Positions 26,395-33,972 of a DNA stretch of 53,211 nucleotides are shown here, piece after piece (within the stretch, counting starts at the first letter, position 1; each line of letters opens with the position of its first letter). The DNA comes from Gammaproteobacteria bacterium (GTDB lineage Bacteria; Pseudomonadota; Gammaproteobacteria; Xanthomonadales; SZUA-5): positions 1 through 53,211 of the forward strand of contig JAUIFV010000008.1 in assembly GCA_030430155.1 (NCBI GenBank), read 5' to 3'. The translations under genes were made by a program, and so were the position numbers. The notes below the pieces were generated by a model, which saw only the letters and a list, made by a program, of their open reading frames with translations, made no database searches and was not told the origin of the DNA.

Positions 26395-27869
26395 GGGCAC
26401 GCTGCGGACACCGTTGGGGATTGATTGCCGGGCTCGCACTGGCGGCTATGCTGGGTGGATCGCCACTCGCGGCCTGCCCCTTGAGCTCCAGCGAAGTGAT
26501 TCGCGCTACCGGCTTCGAAGACTGCCCGCGATCACAATCGGCATTTCTCGGCCTGGACGCGGATTTGCTGATTGATTCCACCGAGTCGCAGACCGTGCTT
26601 GCTCATAGCCTGTCGCTGAGCTCGCCTGCTCGAATCCTTGCAGTGGCTGACGGTCGTCATTTTCCGGTCGATGCTCCTGCCGGCACCCTACGTATCCGCA
26701 TCAACGGAGATGACAGCCATAGCTCCATCCCGGTTACCGACTGGGGCTCATCGCAACGTCCGGTGATGCACAGCTACAACGTCTTGGCCAGCGCTGTCTT
26801 GCAGGCTGGGGTCCACAGCGTCGAGCTCAGTGCCAGTGCACACCCCACTCGACCCGGGCGCTTTGTAGTCGGCTCCGGCAGCGGCCTGTCTGTTCTGGTC
26901 CAGCCGCTCTCCAGTATCAACGTTGCCTCACTCCCCGGCGAAAGCGAGGCAATCAATCTCACCACCTACGATCCGGACAACGGCATCGACGTCAATGAGG
27001 GCGATTTGGACCGTCCGTTCGTGCCGCTGCTCAGCAACAACGTCGGCAATCGCAGCGGACGGCCGACAGTCGCCGTCAGCCTGGCCTCCGGGCGCGGATT
27101 CAACGCCTGCGACAGCGGCATCGACAACGGCTTCGGCGACGCGCTGCTGGGCCTGTTCAGCGATGGCGTGTGTCAAAGCACCTACACGGCGGCGTGGAGT
27201 GTCAACGATCTGGATCCCGATGCCGAGCTGCAGGCGGCAATGATGCTGCACGGTGCGCACCCCTTGTTCGCTGGACAACGGCGTCAGATCAGCCTAATCG
27301 GCAGCGAACTTGCCTTCGGCTCGGATCAGGCCGGTTCACCCAGCGGACCACACGAGAACGGAGTGTGCTGGGGCTTGGGCAGCGCGCGACTGATCACCGC
27401 CAGCAGTGGCGCGGTCGTCGGTTCGGCACCCTTCGCGCCGGAACGGCTGTGCTCCACCTACACCTGGCGCTGCGTGGCCACCACCATAGGCCAACCCGGC
27501 TGCCCGCCGGCGGGGACCGATGTCACCCTGACCACCGCGCAGATCGTGATCCCGGTGGGTCATGACGGCATCGTCCAGTTCAACGCCCGCACCCGTGTCC
27601 AGGCCGACAACGCCGACGGTTTCGCGACCTTCATCCTCGGGCTGAAGATCGACGGCGTCGCCGTCGGCAGCACGGGCGTGCAGCAGTTGGCGCTGGGCGC
27701 GGGCCAGGCTTCCAGAACCCTCAGCGCGTCCTATCTAAGTGCGCCCAACAGCGCCAGCGGGACTTTGGCGGTAGGCCTGCACACGGTTGAAGTCTATCTG
27801 CGCGCGGAGGGCGAGTTGCTCAACTTTCCCAGCGTGCCCACTGACCTGACGCTGACCTGGTTCGATTGA
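26391..27869 (+). CDS. Secreted beta-rich protein of unknown function with internal duplication
   Basis: A 492-residue product I cannot assign. The TTG at 26391 overlaps the isomerase stop (TTGA) and starts a complete signal peptide (MRARCGHRWGLIAGLALAAM..., cut near residue 28). Right after the cut site is 'SEVIRATGFEDC', resembling the 'GFE' tails of neighbouring exported proteins. Two halves look alike: 'LQAGVHSVELSASA' near residue 140 and 'LAVGLHTVEVYLRA' near residue 465, each following a strand-rich stretch. Several Cys (for example 'FNACDSGIDNGF', 'LCSTYTWRCVATT', 'GQPGCPP') suggest disulfides. Likely a surface or extracellular protein; coupling to an isomerase gene is odd and may be accidental. 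Confidence 0.7.
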   Translation: MRARCGHRWGLIAGLALAAMLGGSPLAACPLSSSEVIRATGFEDCPRSQSAFLGLDADLLIDSTESQTVLAHSLSLSSPARILAVADGRHFPVDAPAGTLRIRINGDDSHSSIPVTDWGSSQRPVMHSYNVLASAVLQAGVHSVELSASAHPTRPGRFVVGSGSGLSVLVQPLSSINVASLPGESEAINLTTYDPDNGIDVNEGDLDRPFVPLLSNNVGNRSGRPTVAVSLASGRGFNACDSGIDNGFGDALLGLFSDGVCQSTYTAAWSVNDLDPDAELQAAMMLHGAHPLFAGQRRQISLIGSELAFGSDQAGSPSGPHENGVCWGLGSARLITASSGAVVGSAPFAPERLCSTYTWRCVATTIGQPGCPPAGTDVTLTTAQIVIPVGHDGIVQFNARTRVQADNADGFATFILGLKIDGVAVGSTGVQQLALGAGQASRTLSASYLSAPNSASGTLAVGLHTVEVYLRAEGELLNFPSVPTDLTLTWFD

Positions 27870-27886
27870 GGCTGGCCCTCCAAGCC

Positions 27887-28043
27887 CTACTGCGGCTTTC
27901 GCAGGCGTGCTGTGGCGCGGCTTGCTCCCTCCATTCAACTCAACTTACTGTCAAGTACGCTCTCGTCGACCCCGGTCCGCGATCCGCACCACAGCACGCT
28001 TGCGAAACCCTCGCTACGAAGGTTCATGAATGATGCGGGCTAG
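27887..28043. repeat. Dispersed CTACTGC...GGCTAG element, long copy
   Basis: A 157-base element begins with CTACTGCGG and ends with a block (AACCCTCGCTACGAA, then GGTTCATGAATGATGCGGG and CTAG) that matches the copies at 44352-44419 and, more weakly, 50168-50215. The middle (about 27910-28000) is absent from the other two. It fills most of the gap between the unknown secreted protein and the subtilisin gene. No gene is seen in it. Confidence 0.7.
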
Positions 28044-28179
28044 AGCACCGATTCACTGCAGATTCAGAAATGATGCAGCGCAACAATTCACCAACGCGGC
28101 TGGGGAACGTGCTATAGGTAACGGGTTTCGGGCCGCGAGCCTGATCCCGCCGACAAACTACATGAGGGTTGTACACACC

Positions 28180-30516
28180 ATGCGTCTTGCCCAAAGCATA
28201 ACGCTGGCCGTTGCAGCAACGGTTTCAGCCTACTCTTTCAATAGCGCTCACGCCAGCGATCTGCAGACCGCGTCCAGCGCGATTGAGTCCTACATCGTCA
28301 AGTTCAACGAACCGGGTCTGCTCTATTACAACGGCGGCGTTTCCGGGATTCGTGCCACTGCGCCTGAAGCGAACGGCCAGCGCAAGCTGGACGCAAGCTC
28401 TGCAGCAGCAATCCAGTACCGCGATCACCTCAAGAGCGTGCGCGCCGGGTACATGAACGCCATCCTGGGCGCCATCGGCCGTGTCCCCGAAGTCGAGCAC
28501 GACTACGACGTGATGTACAACGGCCTGGCGCTGAAGTTGAGCGCGGCCGACGCCGACAAGATCCGCCAGCTGGACTTCGTGCAGTCTATTGAATTGGGCG
28601 GCGAGTATGAGCTGGGCACCGATTCCGGCCCGGCCTTCATCGGCGCGCCGGCAGTTTGGGACGGCACCTCGACCTTTGGCAACATGCCCACTCGCGGTGA
28701 AGGTGTGGTCGTCGGCGTGATCGACTCCGGCGCCAATTCCGACCATCCCTCCTTCGCCAACGACGCCAGCTGCGGATTCAGCGCCGGCAGCCCGAAGCTG
28801 CTCAGCGCCAAGGACTGCACCCAGCCCAGCTGCGTCGGCGGCGACCCTGAGGACACCAGCACGGTCAGTGGCGGCCACGGCGTGCACACGGCCTCAACCG
28901 CCGCCGGCAATGCACTGATGGCCGGCATCCTGGTCAACGGCGTCGAACTGCCGTTCAACATCTCCGGCGTTGCCCCTTGCGCGGCGGTGCGCACCTACAA
29001 GGCCTGCGAGATGACCTGCGACGGCGCGGACCTGCAAGCTGCGCTGCAGGAAGCCATCTTGGACGGCGTCGACGTGGTCAACTACTCCATCTCCGGCGGC
29101 ACCTCCCCGTGGAATGACTTCGACCGCAACTTCCTCGACATGGTCAATGCGGACATTTATGTGGCAGCTTCCGCTGGCAACACGCGTACAGCCACGCCCG
29201 ACCCGGTCGGCGCGGTGAACCATCGTGGACCCTGGGTGATGACCGTCGCCAACTCCTCCCACGACCGCATCGTTGCCTTCGACGTGGACATCGCGGGCGG
29301 TCCGCAGGACAGCGGAGCGATTCCCGGGACCGGCGTAGGCTTTCCTGATGGCGCCACCATCGACGATGTCGCAGTGGCTCTTTCGTTGGGTAGTGAACTT
29401 GGCTGTAACAATCCCGACACCACAAACCCCTTCGCGCCCAACTCGATGGATGGCCAGATCGCCCTGATTTCTCGGGGCGCGTGTTCCTTCGAGGAAAAAG
29501 TCACCAACGCCACTGAGGTCGGTGCCACTGGCGTCATCATCTACAACAACGCACCGGGCCTTCCCATCGTGATGGGGGGATTGGAACCGACGACGATTCC
29601 CGCTGCGATGGTCTCCAACCCGAACGGCGTGGCCATTCGTGACTTCTTGATAGGCACGCCCGCCGCACAGATGACCGTCACCGGTCCTGCGGTGCGGATT
29701 ACCGACCCGGCTTTCGGGGATATCCTCAACGCCAGCAGTCTGCGTGGACCGCAGGAGACCTTCGACGTCACCAAGCCTGACATCACCGGTCCTGGCACCA
29801 ATATCTTCGCGGCCGTTGGTGCCGTCGATGGCGAGTTCGGTTTCCTTTCCGGCACCTCGATGTCCAGCCCGCACCTGGCTGGCGCCGGCGCGCTGGTCCG
29901 CGCGGCCAACCCGACCTGGACCCCGATGGAAATCAAGTCGGCGATCCAGCTCACCGCATCTCGTGACGGTTTCTCTGACGATTCCACCACGCCGTGGGAC
30001 GCTGATGAGGTCGGAAACGGTCGAGTGGACCTGAACAATGCGGCGATCTCCGGCCTGGTGATGAACGAGACTTTCGCCAACTTCCTTGCCTCCAATCCGG
30101 CCAGTGGCGGCAACCCGCGCACCCTGAATCTGCCCAGCATGCGTCGGATAGACTGCCCCGGCCAATGTGCCTGGACCCGTACCGTCCGCAACACGCTGGC
30201 CAGCGCTCAGGACTGGAACGTTCAGATTGAGGCTCCGGCTGGCGTGCATCTGCGCGTGGTGCCAGACACCTTCAGCTTCACCGGCAACACCGCCGAGACG
30301 CAGGAGATCACCATCTTCGCCACGATGTTGACCACCATCACTGCGGTGGAGAACATCGTCTTCGGTCGGGTCAACCTGGTGCCGGCGACGACATCGGTTC
30401 GCGGCGCGAACGTGCCCGAGGCGAGCATGACAGTGGCGATTACCGGCACTGAAGCGCCGGGGATGCCGACCGCTGACATGCTGATGATTGACAGCATGGA
30501 AGACATCAGCGAGTAA
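28180..30516 (+). CDS. Subtilisin-like serine peptidase (S8) with PA domain
   Basis: The frame is open from 28030, but ATG 28180 follows GAGG and starts a good signal peptide (MRLAQSITLAVAATVSAYSF, cut after AHA). The product is 778 residues. An I9-like propeptide follows, then the catalytic triad: Asp182 in 'VVVGVIDSGANSDHPSF', His233 in 'SGGHGVHTASTAAGN' and Ser560 in 'SGTSMSSPHLAGAGALV'. A PA domain is inserted at about residues 385-490 ('LISRGACSFEEKVTNA'). The C-terminal 150 residues are beta-rich, ending in 'TADMLMIDSMEDISE', similar in form to the tail of the M36 enzyme. An exported endopeptidase. A terminator follows. Confidence 0.92.
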   Translation: MRLAQSITLAVAATVSAYSFNSAHASDLQTASSAIESYIVKFNEPGLLYYNGGVSGIRATAPEANGQRKLDASSAAAIQYRDHLKSVRAGYMNAILGAIGRVPEVEHDYDVMYNGLALKLSAADADKIRQLDFVQSIELGGEYELGTDSGPAFIGAPAVWDGTSTFGNMPTRGEGVVVGVIDSGANSDHPSFANDASCGFSAGSPKLLSAKDCTQPSCVGGDPEDTSTVSGGHGVHTASTAAGNALMAGILVNGVELPFNISGVAPCAAVRTYKACEMTCDGADLQAALQEAILDGVDVVNYSISGGTSPWNDFDRNFLDMVNADIYVAASAGNTRTATPDPVGAVNHRGPWVMTVANSSHDRIVAFDVDIAGGPQDSGAIPGTGVGFPDGATIDDVAVALSLGSELGCNNPDTTNPFAPNSMDGQIALISRGACSFEEKVTNATEVGATGVIIYNNAPGLPIVMGGLEPTTIPAAMVSNPNGVAIRDFLIGTPAAQMTVTGPAVRITDPAFGDILNASSLRGPQETFDVTKPDITGPGTNIFAAVGAVDGEFGFLSGTSMSSPHLAGAGALVRAANPTWTPMEIKSAIQLTASRDGFSDDSTTPWDADEVGNGRVDLNNAAISGLVMNETFANFLASNPASGGNPRTLNLPSMRRIDCPGQCAWTRTVRNTLASAQDWNVQIEAPAGVHLRVVPDTFSFTGNTAETQEITIFATMLTTITAVENIVFGRVNLVPATTSVRGANVPEASMTVAITGTEAPGMPTADMLMIDSMEDISE

Positions 30517-30537
30517 GCTCGATACCAAAGCGCAACG

Positions 30538-30564
30538 AAAAAGGGGCCTTCAGGCCCCTTTTTT
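30538..30564 (+). terminator. Intrinsic terminator after the subtilisin gene
   Basis: AAAAAGGGGCC and GGCCCCTTTTT pair around a TTCA loop (30538-30563), with a six-T run. It lies 22 bases past the stop codon. Confidence 0.95.
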
Positions 30565-30703
30565 GTGCCCCAGCGGAGAGTCCGAATGGGCCCGCGCGCA
30601 ACTCTGATCCGAGTCGGCGTTGAACTAATTGCTCCACTGGCTTCTGCTATCTATGCCAGATACCTCGCGAAGCACGCGCTGAAGTTGCGAATTGCTCGCC
30701 CCA

Positions 30704-30711
30704 GGAAGGAG
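30704..30711 (+). promoter_or_regulatory. Ribosome binding site fixing the TTG start of the acetyltransferase
   Basis: GGAAGGAG ends 8 bases before TTG 30719. The alternative TTG at 30692 has no such site. Confidence 0.7.
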
Positions 30712-30718
30712 AACGCGG

Positions 30719-33070
30719 TTGGCCAACTCCGCATTGCCTATAGAGCGTCTGCACAGACCACAATCGGTAGCCATCATCGGCGCCTCGGACCAGCTGGACT
30801 CGGTGGGCACCGGGATCACCCGGCACTTGCTTGAGCAAAGTACGGCCGTTCAGGTTCATCTGGTCAATCGGCAGCGCAGCCTGATCTTCGGCAGGCCAGC
30901 GTTGGCCGATGTGAGCGAACTCCCAGAGCGCATTGATATGGCGCTGATCATTACCCCCTGGCACAGCGTTCCCGGGATCATCGCGCAGTTGGCGCAGCGC
31001 GATACTGGCTGCGCCGTAGTGGTCAGCCTTTGCGATCCCGACCCGCTCACCTGGCGCAGCCGCAGTGGCGATCTGAAGAAGATCCGGCGCAGCATGGAAG
31101 GCAGCGCGATGCGAGTGGTCGGCCCGGCCAGTCAGGGCATCATCCTGCCCCGTCTGGGGCTGAATCTGAGTCTTTGTCCGGCCACGCCTGAGGCCGGCAG
31201 TGTGGCCTTCGTATCCACTTCCGGTGCGATTGCCAGCGTTATCGTCGACTGGGCTGCGAACCGCGGGCTGGGCATGTCCAGCGTACTGGCTCTGGGCGAT
31301 GCCGCTGATTTAAGCCTGGCCGAGAGCCTGGACTGGCTGGCCAGTGATAGCCACACCCGCGCCGTACTGCTGTATCTGGAGCAGCTTCCGCCAGCACGAG
31401 GCTTTCTCAGCGCAGTCAAACACCTGGCGATGATCAAGCCGGTGGTGGTGTTGGCTCCGGACGCGGTCGCTCTATCTGCGCTGGCTGCCGATGAACTGGA
31501 ACAGCGGCTGCTACTGCGCAGCGTGCTGGAGCGCTGCGGCGCGCTTTGCGTTGATAGCCTGGACGACTTCTGCGCAGCGGCCAATGTTGATCTGCCAGCC
31601 TGGCCGCACGCCGGTGCACGTTTTGCGGTCGCTGGAAACGGTTCGGGGCTGATCCGTCTGGCCGCCAACGCAGTGAGCAAGGAAGACGGTGCGTTGGCCC
31701 GGCTCAGTCCGAACACGGCAAGCGGACTGAAGAAGATACTCCCGGCCGGAACGCCGATAGAGAACCCGCTGGATCTTGGCCGCGATGCCGATGGGGCGCG
31801 TTACGCTCGCTGCGCGACGCTGCTGGCCAACGACCCGAATGTCGAGGCCCTGCTGCTCTGCCATCACCCCACCAGTTTCTCCTCTGCCGAACAAATCGCC
31901 GCCAGTCTGCAGCCGGGCGGCGAGGAGGCCGCGCCGCTGCTCGCAGCCTTCGCCGGAGCCGGTCAGGATCGACCACGGCACGCACTGGCGCGGCGCGGCA
32001 TCGCGGCCTTTGAGACGCCGGAGGCCGCAGTGCAGGCCTACGCCCTCAATCGACGCTATTTTCGTCAGCGTGAAGCGATCAAGCAGACCAGGCCGCCGCT
32101 GCAGCGGCTGATCTGCATCGACCACCCGCGGCTGGACAAGCTGCTGGCCGGGACTGATCCCGATCTGCGTCAGATCTTCGACTGCGCACAAATTCGCCTC
32201 ACCCAGGCTCAGGCCAACGATGCGCATCGGCGCCTGCGCTTGGCCAGCGATCCGCGACTAGGGCCCTTCCTGCACGCTTCAGCCCCCGGGCGCTCCCACT
32301 ACTTTGCACTGCCTCTGGACCGTCTCAGTGCCGCCGCGGCGCTTGCCACGTTGGACGGCCGGGCGTCAGCGGATAGTTCAAGCGCCGCACACGCCGAGAC
32401 CGATTTGGTCGCGCTCGCCGAGCTGTACCAGCAGCGCAGCGAGTTCGCCTCACTAACGGTCGATGACCCGAGTTGGAGCGATGACGGATTGCTCGCCGCC
32501 GAAGTGAGCCTGCAGCTGCAGTCCGAGCCGCGCGCGGAGCTGGCATTCGCGCCCTACCCCGAGCTCGATATCGAGCTCATCGATCTGGATGACGTTCAGC
32601 TGATGCTGCGGCCCATCCGCGGCGAAGATGAGCCGGCGCTGCAGCGCGTCTTCGCCGAGCTGAGCGCTGAAGAGGTGCGAATGCGATTCCTGCACCCCCT
32701 CAGCACGATGACCCATGAGTTGGCGGCGCGACTGAGCCAGCTCGATTATGACCGCGAGGTGGCACTGGTGCTGTGCGAGCCGAAGGCGCCCGGACACGCC
32801 GCCATCTATGCGGTGGTTCGCGCCAGCTACGACTTGGCCCGGCGCCAGGCCGAGTTCGCAATCATCATCAAGCGCACCCTGGGCCGGCGCGGACTAGGCG
32901 CGCTGATGATGGAACGGATCATTGAAATGGCCACCGAGGCGGGAATGGAAGAGATCTGGGGCCAGGTATTGATTGAGAACGAAGCCATGCTGGCCCTGGC
33001 CAACAAGCTCGGCTTCAAACGCAAGGCCAGCGAAGGGCTGGTTCGGATCAGTTTGCCGCTGGGCGGGTGA
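30719..33070 (+). CDS. Pat-type protein acetyltransferase: acyl-CoA synthetase-like domains plus GNAT
   Basis: The TTG at 30719 is chosen because GGAAGGAG lies 8 bases before it; the frame opens slightly earlier. The 783-residue product begins with a CoA-binding domain ('SVAIIGASDQLDSVGTGITR') and a succinyl-CoA-synthetase-like flavodoxin domain ('GSVAFVSTSGAIASVIVDWA'). A GNAT acetyltransferase fills about residues 615-780 ('VQLMLRPIRGEDEPALQRVF', 'KRTLGRRGLGALMMERII', 'NEAMLALANKLGFKRK'). This is the layout of PatZ/Pka lysine acetyltransferases, which regulate acetyl-CoA synthetase and other enzymes. The middle, where PatZ has an ATP-grasp domain, is short and divergent, and I see no clear ATP-grasp motif there. 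Substrates are unknown. Confidence 0.82.
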   Translation: MANSALPIERLHRPQSVAIIGASDQLDSVGTGITRHLLEQSTAVQVHLVNRQRSLIFGRPALADVSELPERIDMALIITPWHSVPGIIAQLAQRDTGCAVVVSLCDPDPLTWRSRSGDLKKIRRSMEGSAMRVVGPASQGIILPRLGLNLSLCPATPEAGSVAFVSTSGAIASVIVDWAANRGLGMSSVLALGDAADLSLAESLDWLASDSHTRAVLLYLEQLPPARGFLSAVKHLAMIKPVVVLAPDAVALSALAADELEQRLLLRSVLERCGALCVDSLDDFCAAANVDLPAWPHAGARFAVAGNGSGLIRLAANAVSKEDGALARLSPNTASGLKKILPAGTPIENPLDLGRDADGARYARCATLLANDPNVEALLLCHHPTSFSSAEQIAASLQPGGEEAAPLLAAFAGAGQDRPRHALARRGIAAFETPEAAVQAYALNRRYFRQREAIKQTRPPLQRLICIDHPRLDKLLAGTDPDLRQIFDCAQIRLTQAQANDAHRRLRLASDPRLGPFLHASAPGRSHYFALPLDRLSAAAALATLDGRASADSSSAAHAETDLVALAELYQQRSEFASLTVDDPSWSDDGLLAAEVSLQLQSEPRAELAFAPYPELDIELIDLDDVQLMLRPIRGEDEPALQRVFAELSAEEVRMRFLHPLSTMTHELAARLSQLDYDREVALVLCEPKAPGHAAIYAVVRASYDLARRQAEFAIIIKRTLGRRGLGALMMERIIEMATEAGMEEIWGQVLIENEAMLALANKLGFKRKASEGLVRISLPLGG

Positions 33071-33072
33071 GG

Positions 33073-33147
33073 CACAGGGCCCAGGGCATAGAGCCCAGGA
33101 GCGGCCCGATGTGCGCAGCTGGGCCCTGGGCCCTGGGCCCTTTTCCC
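33073..33147. repeat. GGGCCC-heptamer inverted repeat, copy 4
   Basis: The left array (33073-33099) pairs with CTGGGCCCTGGGCCCTGGG and following bases (33119-33147) over about 23 positions with three mismatches, around a 19-base loop. A TTTT follows the right arm. It lies between the convergent acetyltransferase and S1/P1 nuclease genes and starts two bases past the first one's stop. It might act as a terminator for both. Confidence 0.85.
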
Positions 33148-33171
33148 ATGCAAACCCGCAGTCCCGCAGCG

Positions 33172-33972
33172 CTAGTCGGGTCCCGCCGTACTGCCCAGAA
33201 TGTGGTTCAACATCACCGCCAACCGCTCGCCCGCCTTGGCCAGCTGGCGCTCCGCGATCGGCCGCTTGGCGTCCAGATAGCTGTCGCCGATCTTGCGCCG
33301 CGGCGGGTAGAAGTCGCGATCCTGGACGATGCGGCAGGATTCCTCCACCCACATCGCTGCATCGCCCTGCGGCGGCGGCGAACTGAGCCGTCCTTGCGCC
33401 AACTCGACCATGGTCTTGGCGTCCAGCCCAACGCTGGTCAGGATCAAGGTGTCCCACAGCGCGTGCAGATTCCAGCCCTTGCCGATGTAGTTGACCTGGA
33501 AACGATTGCCACCGCGATCCTCGGCGAAGCCGGCGTGCAGCGGTTGGTGCGCGTCGCCGACGAAGTGCACCAGGAACTTCAGCGCTTCGGTGCGCTGCGC
33601 GTCAGGCAGCGAGCGGTCGCCCAACTCGGCAGCAAAGCGATTGATGATTTCGGGCAGACAGTTGCCGTCGCTGCACAGCCGCTCGCGCTCATAGCGACAC
33701 TGGCCTTTGGGGAAGTTGACCCAGTGCCACGGCGCGGTCTCACGACGCTGCTGCGGTCCGTCGCGGATCTCATCGGCCCAGCTGGCCACCCCGCCCAAGC
33801 TGGGATTCGGCTCGTCGGCGAGCAGACGCCGTACTTCACGCTTGGCGGGGTCAGTAAGCCGCTGCTCGGCATAGTCGCCGACGATCTGATGCCCCAGCCG
33901 CCCCCAGGCGGCAACCGGTTCGGCAATCAGCAGAGCAATCAAGCACCACACTCCACAGCATCGTCCAGTCAT
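33172..33972 (-). CDS. S1/P1 family nuclease, exported
   Basis: The 266-residue product has a signal peptide ending in 'EPVAA', so the mature chain starts with Trp ('WGRLGHQIVGDYAEQRL'), as required for zinc binding in this family. Further ligands are seen in 'VASWADEIRD', 'FLVHFVGDAHQPLHAG' and 'WNLHALWDTLIL'. These trinuclear-zinc enzymes cut single-stranded DNA or RNA and remove 3' phosphates; here it should act in the periplasm or outside. Its start codon shares one base with the mutS stop (TGATG), so translation is coupled to mutS. Confidence 0.92.
   Translation of the reverse strand: MTGRCCGVWCLIALLIAEPVAAWGRLGHQIVGDYAEQRLTDPAKREVRRLLADEPNPSLGGVASWADEIRDGPQQRRETAPWHWVNFPKGQCRYERERLCSDGNCLPEIINRFAAELGDRSLPDAQRTEALKFLVHFVGDAHQPLHAGFAEDRGGNRFQVNYIGKGWNLHALWDTLILTSVGLDAKTMVELAQGRLSSPPPQGDAAMWVEESCRIVQDRDFYPPRRKIGDSYLDAKRPIAERQLAKAGERLAVMLNHILGSTAGPD

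Noticed and set aside
27870-28179. Insertion sequence remnant between secreted-protein genes
   Set aside because: No transposase-like reading or terminal inverted repeats; it is better described as the dispersed CTACTGC...GGCTAG element.
28894-30528. 544-codon open frame antisense to the subtilisin gene
   Set aside because: Composition and lack of motifs fit a shadow of the S8 gene, whose triad is complete.
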